In this document: positions 58,401-64,000 of the stretch, in pieces
Layout of the letters: every line of letters starts with the position of its first letter
Numbering within the stretch: position 1 is the stretch's first letter
Source: Locusta migratoria
Taxonomy: Eukaryota; Arthropoda; Insecta; Orthoptera; Acrididae
Assembly: GCA_026315105.1 (NCBI GenBank)
Contig: CM048744.1
Location: forward strand, 657,885,676-657,949,675
Direction of reading: 5' to 3'
Length of the DNA: 64,000 bases
Position numbers and translations under genes: made by a program
The notes under the pieces: generated by a model
Seen by the model: only the letters and a program-made list of their open reading frames with translations
Database searches by the model: none
Told to the model about the DNA's origin: nothing

Positions 58401-59418
58401 CATGTTAACTAATCAGGAGAAGGCACAGTGTGTCCTGTGATACCATGAGACACGATCATCAACCACATTGCAGAGACAGTTCCAGACAACATTTCCAGGA
58501 ATCCACCTGATGTCAACACCATTAAAGCCTGGTATGAGAAGTTAAAGAACACAGGATCGGTTGCTGACTTCCGAGGTCTGGTCGACCAAGAACCTCAGAA
58601 GACAGGGTGGAAGCTGTGAGGCAGTCTCTTCTCCGAAGTCCGAAGAAATCGGTGCGCACGGCCTCACGTGAATTACAGATGCCAAAAAGCTCTCTCCATG
58701 ACTTTTACACAAACTTTTATTGTTTCGTGCATACAAAGTGCAAATCGTTCGGGCCTTGTTGCGAAATGACAGTAAACGTCGATATGACTTTGCGGTCGAA
58801 ATGCTATCACGTATTGAGGACGATGATGGTTATCTCAGACGAATTGCCTTTTCCGACGAAGCGACCTTTTTTGTCAGTGGAGTAGTGAATCGCCATAATG
58901 TGCACATTTGGGGTTCACAACCCCCTGGTGAGGTCATGGAGTGCATCAGAGGCAATCCAAAAGTGAATGTTTGGTGCGCGCTATTGGACGATCGAATTAT
59001 CGGGCCATTCTTCTTCGCTGTGGTTACCATCGCATCTGCAGTGTATCTGGACTTGTCGCAACTGTATGCTGTTCCTCAGGTGCTTCAGCATCACCCCTAC
59101 GGTGCACCGTCTCATTGGGGCTTGGACGTCCGTGCGTATCTCGATTTGACCTTTTCTGGGCGATTGATTGACCGTGATGGGCCAACGGTTTGGCCTCCAC
59201 GCTCTCCTGACATAAACCCATTAGACTTCTTTTTATGGGGTTACGTCAAGGACGAGGTCTACCGAACAGGTGTACCAGATCTTGAATCCCTGTCGCAACG
59301 GATAAACACAATCGTTGAATCGATCCCTCTAGTGATGTTGGCTACAGTGTGGACGGAAATTGAATATCGCCTTGATGTACTACGTGCTACCAAGGGTGCT
59401 CATGTGGAAGTTTACTGA
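58401..59418 (+). pseudogene. mariner-superfamily transposase, inactivated
   Basis: ATG 58401 starts MLTNQEKAQCVL, then a TGA replaces the usual Trp codon. Frameshifted pieces follow (NTIKAWYEKLKNTGS, VRQSLLRSPKKSV). From about 58730 a long frame reads AYKVQIVRALLRND, FAVEMLSRIEDDDGYLRRIA, FSDEATFFVSGVVNRHNVHI (first Asp, in SDEATF), KVNVWCALL, SHWGLDVRAYLD, GPTVWPPRSPDINPLDFFLW and a proper C-terminus at 59418 (GAHVEVY). The usual QQDGAPPHW second catalytic motif is changed to HHPYGAPSHW, so the second Asp is lost. Confidence 0.92.
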
Positions 59419-59419
59419 C

Positions 59420-59425
<6 letters not shown>

Positions 59426-59471
<46 letters not shown>
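59426..59471. repeat. poly-A tract (about 46)
   Basis: A-run just after the mariner stop codon, inside the DNA transposon. Confidence 0.93.
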
Positions 59472-59475
<4 letters not shown>

Positions 59476-59589
59476 TTCATAGTTTGTAAACAAATAGACA
59501 CCAGTTTCATATTTGTATCTTACTTCTAGCCTGAGTTATGAATTTATGTAATCAGGGAAAGACTTTTCAGATACCTTGTGTTTTGTGTC

Positions 59590-60480
59590 CATGGGATGCT
59601 TAGGTTCGAAAGGTGGGCAGTGGCTAGCAACGATTGTGGTCAAGGTCTGCAACTGGAGGAAGTGATGAGATCACATATACTTTTATTACAGTACTCCATG
59701 TAAGGTGCTTGTGGTTGTACACGTCTGCCTATCACATAGTTCACAGTTCAGCAATGATCTATCAACAGTAGTGTTCCGGCTTGTCGCAGCAGACGGATCT
59801 CCTGGAACGGTAGCACTACTAGCTCTGCTTCGTACTCTGCTGTACTGACTCTTAGACCTGCGCTAGCTGCTCTTACCGTTTATTTCAAGGGTCAATAACG
59901 AATCGCAATTTCTCGGGATGTAATTGACGTATTACGCTGCTACCAATGCCATTCTTTTTGTGATTTATCATGGTATTGACTGCATAAAAATAATATGAGG
60001 ATTCCATTCAAAAGAAAGTTTTGTGTTGAAAGTAATATCAGTTTAGGATGTCTGACAGTACTTTCTTGGATGTACGTTCGCACCGTTTTCAATATCTATT
60101 GTTTTTCCAGAGCTATTTGTGGTGACAATTTTATGTGGACACGCTGTATACCGAGCAGTAACTTGCGTACACTGTCACGGACCCCTCTGGCATTAGGTGA
60201 TCTACCAACACGAACAGGTTGTCCTGTTTCTTTGTCTGCGTTACCTTCAGAGCAATGAAAGTACCTAATATGAATACATTATCATTTTATCTTATTCTTA
60301 CTACGTTTCATTAAGAAAAAACTCTATACATCATACAACTGGTCGAAAAATTGTATTATTTCTACAACTTATATCTCAATTTAGATTCGTAGTTTTATAA
60401 GTTTTTGCAAACATTTTGGCCCAAAATAATAATGTACACAATAAAAAATTAATTAATAAGGGTGTCTGAAACCCTTCTAG
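59590..60480. other. unassigned sequence
   Basis: No supported feature. Confidence 0.4.
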
Positions 60481-60487
60481 GAAAAAA

Positions 60488-60566
60488 ATTAGGTAGTGGC
60501 GGGTTTTGAACCACTGACCTTCAGCATCACACTCCAACGCATTGCCCACTACGCTACGGTCAGTAC
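60488..60566 (-). pseudogene. tRNA-like relic with downstream T-run
   Basis: The minus strand has an A-box-like TAGCGTAGTGGGCAATGC, a B-box-like GGTTCAAAACCC and, nine bases after the 3' end, a TTTTTTT Pol III terminator. The T stem does not pair well and no anticodon can be assigned. It is a SINE head or tRNA pseudogene. Confidence 0.5.
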
Positions 60567-60855
60567 CTGGTAGTTGCGTACTTTAATCTTATACTATTGA
60601 TGGCCGTTGTTAACTCATGCTAATATGGCATTTGTAGACTCTAGATTATCATTTATCGCACGAAGAACGAAGTGTTTTTGTTAATTCTTCAGTGCGCCAT
60701 TACTTTTAAATGACAACGTGTAAGTTAAAATAAGAAAATAATCAAATACGTAACGCAAGATGGCTTATGCCAGAGAGAGTTCTGGGCGAGGAATGTCACG
60801 TGACATCGGCGAACGGCTGGTTTTCGTTAATTCAGTGGAAGGTGTCAAAACACTG

Positions 60856-61290
60856 TTATTTTTGTAAATATCTCTGAAACGATACGAGATATGAAAAAAA
60901 ACATAAGAGAGCAAAGTGTAGAGAATTTTCTCCTCTACAAATTCGGTTATTCAATTTTAGCGTCAGATGAACGGTTTATATACAATTAAAATTACATTAC
61001 AAACGGCTTTTTTTGGTATTACGAACGTATTTCTTGTCCGAAATATTTGAAAAAGCGAGGTTCTGATCTCTGGTAGCTAACAATTAAGTCAGTAAAATTT
61101 GGTGCTGATCGGTTGAACGGTTCGTCTTAAAAATGGGGAACACGTTAAGGACAGACGGACAGACAGACATACATCCCAAAATCGTCGTTATTTTTGCAAA
61201 TATCTCTGAAACGATACGGGATATGAAAAAAAACATTAGGGAACAAAGTGTAGAGAATTTTCTCCTCTACAAATTCGGTTATTTAATTTA
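60856..61290. repeat. pair of ~105-bp direct repeats
   Basis: Units at about 60856-60960 and 61189-61290 both contain AATATCTCTGAAACGATACG, GGATATGAAAAAAAACAT (or CAT-variant) and GAATTTTCTCCTCTACAAAT, at a spacing of about 333 bp. Between them is a GACAGACGGACAGACAGACA tract. They may be terminal direct repeats of a small element. Confidence 0.75.
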
Positions 61291-61529
61291 AATTTCGAGC
61301 TGTCAAAAGACGATCGCAAAGGCCCACTTTTAGTGTTACTACCGTAACCTAAAGTGGGGTTTATCGTCATGTTTCTCTTTTGACCACTGTGTTCAAGAAA
61401 CCTGCGGGACAATGAAAAAAAATAGAAAAAACTTTATTCTTTCCATTCTCTGCTCCGAGGAGTAGAGCGGGCTGTTTGAGATACGGCCCATAAAGAGTCG
61501 CGGTTCTATTCAGCCAATATGAGAAGAAG

Positions 61530-61772
61530 GAAGCTTGGAGTTTAACGCCCCGTCGACAGCGTGGTCATTAGAGACGGAGCTTTCGCTCGGAGTATTTCGG
61601 TAAGGATGGGGAAGGAAATCGGCCGTGTCCTTTCAAAGGAACCATCCCGGCATTTGCCTAGAGCGATTTAGGGAAATCACGGAAACCAAAATCTGGAGGG
61701 CCGGAGGTGGATTTGAACCACCATCCTTCCGAATGCGAGTCCAGTGTGTTACCACTGCGCCACCTCGCTCGG
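61530..61772 (-). mobile_element. SINE family C (tRNA-like head)
   Basis: The minus strand starts ACCGAGCGAGGTGGCGCAGT, continues with GGACTCGCATTCGGAAGGAT and B box GGTTCAAATCC, then a body with GGGATGGTTCCTTTGAAAGG and ending GACGGGGCGTTAAAC. This is a well-known arthropod tRNA-SINE design. Flanks CCAATATGAGAAG (left) and CCAATATCAGAGAAG (right) are probably a direct repeat. Confidence 0.88.
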
Positions 61773-61924
61773 TTCCAATATCAGAGAAGCTGATAGTAGG
61801 GCAGAAGGGGATCCCAATTGTGAATAAGTGGGAGGGGCTTACCATTTCGGGCATATGCCTTACAATGAATGTCTGCGCAGACCGCTACATTGGCAACGGT
61901 TCCTGGAAGCGACGCCACCACCAC

Positions 61925-61925
61925 C

Positions 61926-61964
<39 letters not shown>
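61925..61964. repeat. (CT)n microsatellite
   Basis: About twenty CT units. The Ser-Leu and Glu-Arg ORFs across it are artefacts. Confidence 0.95.
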
Positions 61965-61966
<2 letters not shown>

Positions 61967-62099
61967 GTACTGCCCTAGCTTCCTACTTCCATGACTCTGC
62001 TTCTCCTCAAAGTCTGGAGGAAAGTCACAGAAATTACGATCCACTCCGCCCATTGGCTGTGACTTGCAGATGTTAAACTGTTCCCGACTCTGTAAAGTG

Positions 62100-63580
62100 T
62101 TACCGAGGCAGTCAAACGACACAAACCACACTCAAGTTTTCTTTCAAAATACTATTCTGAAGTAGTATATTTATTTGCGAGACTTGTGATTAATATGCTC
62201 ACAAACAGTCACTTTTGCATTTATTAGACTACTTTCGGCACACTGCGTCGTTATTTTCAAGTGCTTACAGTAAATATTACAAAAGCAAACCTACTGGATC
62301 TTAAATTTTAAAAAGTAAACTAATCTTTAACGTCCCTGTTACAACAGGTATTACACAAATCAGTGTATTGAATGTGAGATTTTAAAAAGGAAACTCATCC
62401 TTCACTTCCCATATATGTAAATTAAGCAAAATTACTGCATTTGAAAACGGCTTTATTCCCAAAATATTTCATCAGCGCCGTCTAAGACACTCTTGGTGAA
62501 ACATTTTGTAAACAAAAGTTAAATGCTACAATGGTTCCATCTGGTGGTCTTTTGTACAACCTTGTCGTTAGATATATTACAAACGAGACGGGTCAGTCTC
62601 ATATCAGCCATAGGGGATGAATGCTTTCAGCAGGAGATAATTATCCTCTGTGTTTAAGTCATTCATATACTTGTTGTACTACAACACCAGGTAAGATAAC
62701 GATTTGCTCTCGAGTAATATTTGTATAACTATTTCGCTTAAATTTTATGAAGGTTAAGACCATTTATTTACAGACGAGAATATGGAATATCTAGGACTGA
62801 ATAAATTGTGCAAAATTGACGCAGTTTTCTCTTTAATGATACATCATTCAACAAACTCCACTTGCGGTAATTTTATTTTTATGAATTACGCGGTTTTCTC
62901 TCGAATTTAGAAAGTGTTAAATTTCAAAACTTGACGTTTTATTTTTAGGTGAAATAAGGCTGACAAATTTGGAAACTAAAACTTCAGGCGTGGCTGTCCA
63001 GACTTATAGACCAACGCCCCTAGATAATTTGACATGCCAAGCAGAATTAAACATCTTTAAATGCTCTCCTTGGCATGGCACGTTATCACGAACAGGAATA
63101 AATGCTGTGGACAGCATTAATGGAATGGGACAAACATGGGGCTTCTCTTATTCATTGGACCAGGAAACAACGGTCCGTAAGGTGGACTGCGGGATATAGA
63201 TGTAGATTTAGAAACACGAACATACATTAAATAACAATCTGAGATGTTGGTCTCTTCCATGACATGTTGAAGTTAAGGATGATGTAGTACCATAAGGCAA
63301 CAGTATAACAACTGTGAAACCTCATCTTTTTCCGGGGTACTGTAGGTTTAAACGACTTTTAGGCCTATAACATCTAACATTAGTACTCCGACATACCGTA
63401 TGGCTGGTTTGTTGAGCCCAATATTAGGTGTGAACACCACTTTAAAAGCTCAGTGGAATTCTTACTTCGATTGCAGGGATTGCGTTAGAGTGACTCTAAT
63501 ATTTTAGTGAGTTTTGATGTGGTTTATCTGTTAACTTGCGTTCCTCTGTCTCATTTATTGCAGATAATTGAGGTGCCTTT
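62100..63580. other. unassigned sequence
   Basis: A possible isolated foldback-type motif (complement of 62228-62258: CTTGAAAATAACG...GAAAG) and a GATATAGATGTAGATTTAG LINE-like 3' end near 63192. Neither is secure. Confidence 0.3.
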
Positions 63581-63589
63581 TTTGTTTGT

Positions 63590-63782
63590 TCAAATGTTTG
63601 TAGAGCTTATGGGACTTAACTACGGGGTCATCATTCCATAAGCTTACAAAATAGTTATAAACTAGCTAATACTAAGGATGGCACAAATATCCATGGCCGA
63701 GGGGGGATTCTATCCCCCGACCGTAGAGGTCGCACAGACTGTGACTGGCGCGCCGCAGACCGCTCGTCCACCGCGGCCGGCT
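63590..63782 (-). mobile_element. SINE family A copy
   Basis: Full-length minus-strand copy, GCGCGCCGCAGACCGC head subtype. The B box is decayed (GGATTCTATCCCCC). No clear direct repeat. Confidence 0.9.
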
Positions 63783-64000
63783 GGGGTGACCTCCACTTAT
63801 CTTTTTTGAAGGTCAAGTGTGAGATATTTCATCAAGATCGAAACAAAACTGTAGATTTGTGTGAAGTGCATACAAGGAAACACACAAAGGTACATTCTTC
63901 TTTAAATATAAGAGAGATTAAAAATCGTTACTTCAATTTTCGTGGTAACGTATTAGTATTATGAAATACCAAAGGAGCACAAGTGTGTCCTTATTCCTCC

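Larger units (their letters stand above)
58236..59578 (+). mobile_element. complete mariner-family element, inactive
   Basis: 1,343 bp with long inverted ends. The left end ACAGGGTGTTCGAAAAGTC and the complement of the right end (ACAAGGTATCTGAAAAGTC) continue through ATAACTCAGGCTAGAAGTAA and AATATGAAACT-like sequence for about 90 bp. TA lies at the left edge (58234-58235); the right edge has TG. It contains one transposase gene and a ~46-A run (59426-59471) just after its stop codon. Confidence 0.92.

Noticed and set aside
61625..62131. Ser-Leu and Arg-Glu repeat ORFs
   Set aside because: Reading frames through the (CT)n microsatellite and SINE family C.
62969..63199. 76-residue ORF as a host gene
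   Set aside because: No domain, no splice context, and it ends in GATATAGATGTAGAT, which looks like a LINE 3' end.
1..64000. CRISPR arrays, bacterial operons, prophage
   Set aside because: The window is clearly eukaryotic: spliced transposon genes, tRNA-SINEs and snRNA retro-copy; no repeat-spacer arrays.

Overview
This is AT-rich eukaryotic nuclear DNA, almost certainly from an insect with a large, repeat-bloated genome. An orthopteran (locust or grasshopper type) is my best guess. The reasons are a dominant tRNA-derived SINE family (about 18 copies plus fragments in 64 kb), RTE-clade and other LINEs with insect-type ORFs, three different mariner families, Tc1 relics, two PIF/Harbinger elements with spliced genes, and many foldback elements. 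I found no host protein-coding gene that I can support. The species assignment is inference from repeat content.

Layout. 0-1.2 kb: mariner relic (minus strand) split by two SINEs. 1.2-4.1 kb: mostly unassigned, with SINEs and a CRE-like TGACGTGACG array. 4.1-7.4 kb: nearly full-length RTE LINE (minus) with a 12-bp target-site duplication (TSD). 8-15.6 kb: SINE pieces and Tc1 transposase relics. 15.8-17.7 kb: foldback element, then a mariner remnant carrying a ~620-bp foldback. 17.8-18.1 kb: GC-rich unique-looking island with TAATTG motifs. 18.1-20.8 kb: DNA transposon with terminal inverted repeats (TIRs) and a decayed multi-part transposase-like gene. 20.9-22.1 kb: two foldbacks. 23.7-24.4 kb: a SINE interrupted by a U1 snRNA-headed chimeric retroelement. 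25-35 kb: LINE fragments, foldbacks, SINEs. 35.4-39.6 kb: Tc1 relic, a repeat that recurs inverted at 46.3-47.4 kb, and LINE relics. 40.9-44.4 kb: decayed PIF/Harbinger element. 47.75-55.01 kb: near-intact PIF/Harbinger element with a MADF gene and a HARBI1-like transposase. 56.26-57.14 kb: giant palindrome. 57.2 kb: second SINE family. 58.2-59.6 kb: complete but inactivated mariner. 60-64 kb: tRNA-like relics, a third SINE family and simple repeats.

How the parts work together. Both PIF/Harbinger elements use convergent genes: a DDE transposase and a DNA-binding partner (MADF/BESS-like in one, Myb/SANT-like in the other). This is the classic two-protein arrangement of the superfamily. The SINEs would be mobilised in trans by LINE machinery, and their clean direct repeats give a relative insertion order (SINE into mariner, SINE into the Myb gene, U1 chimera into a SINE).

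The two most unusual signals are (1) the U1 snRNA head joined to the body of a SINE family that elsewhere in the window has a tRNA-like head, and (2) hammerhead-ribozyme-like cores (CTGANGA, stem II, GAAAC) recurring at mirrored positions inside several unrelated foldback elements.
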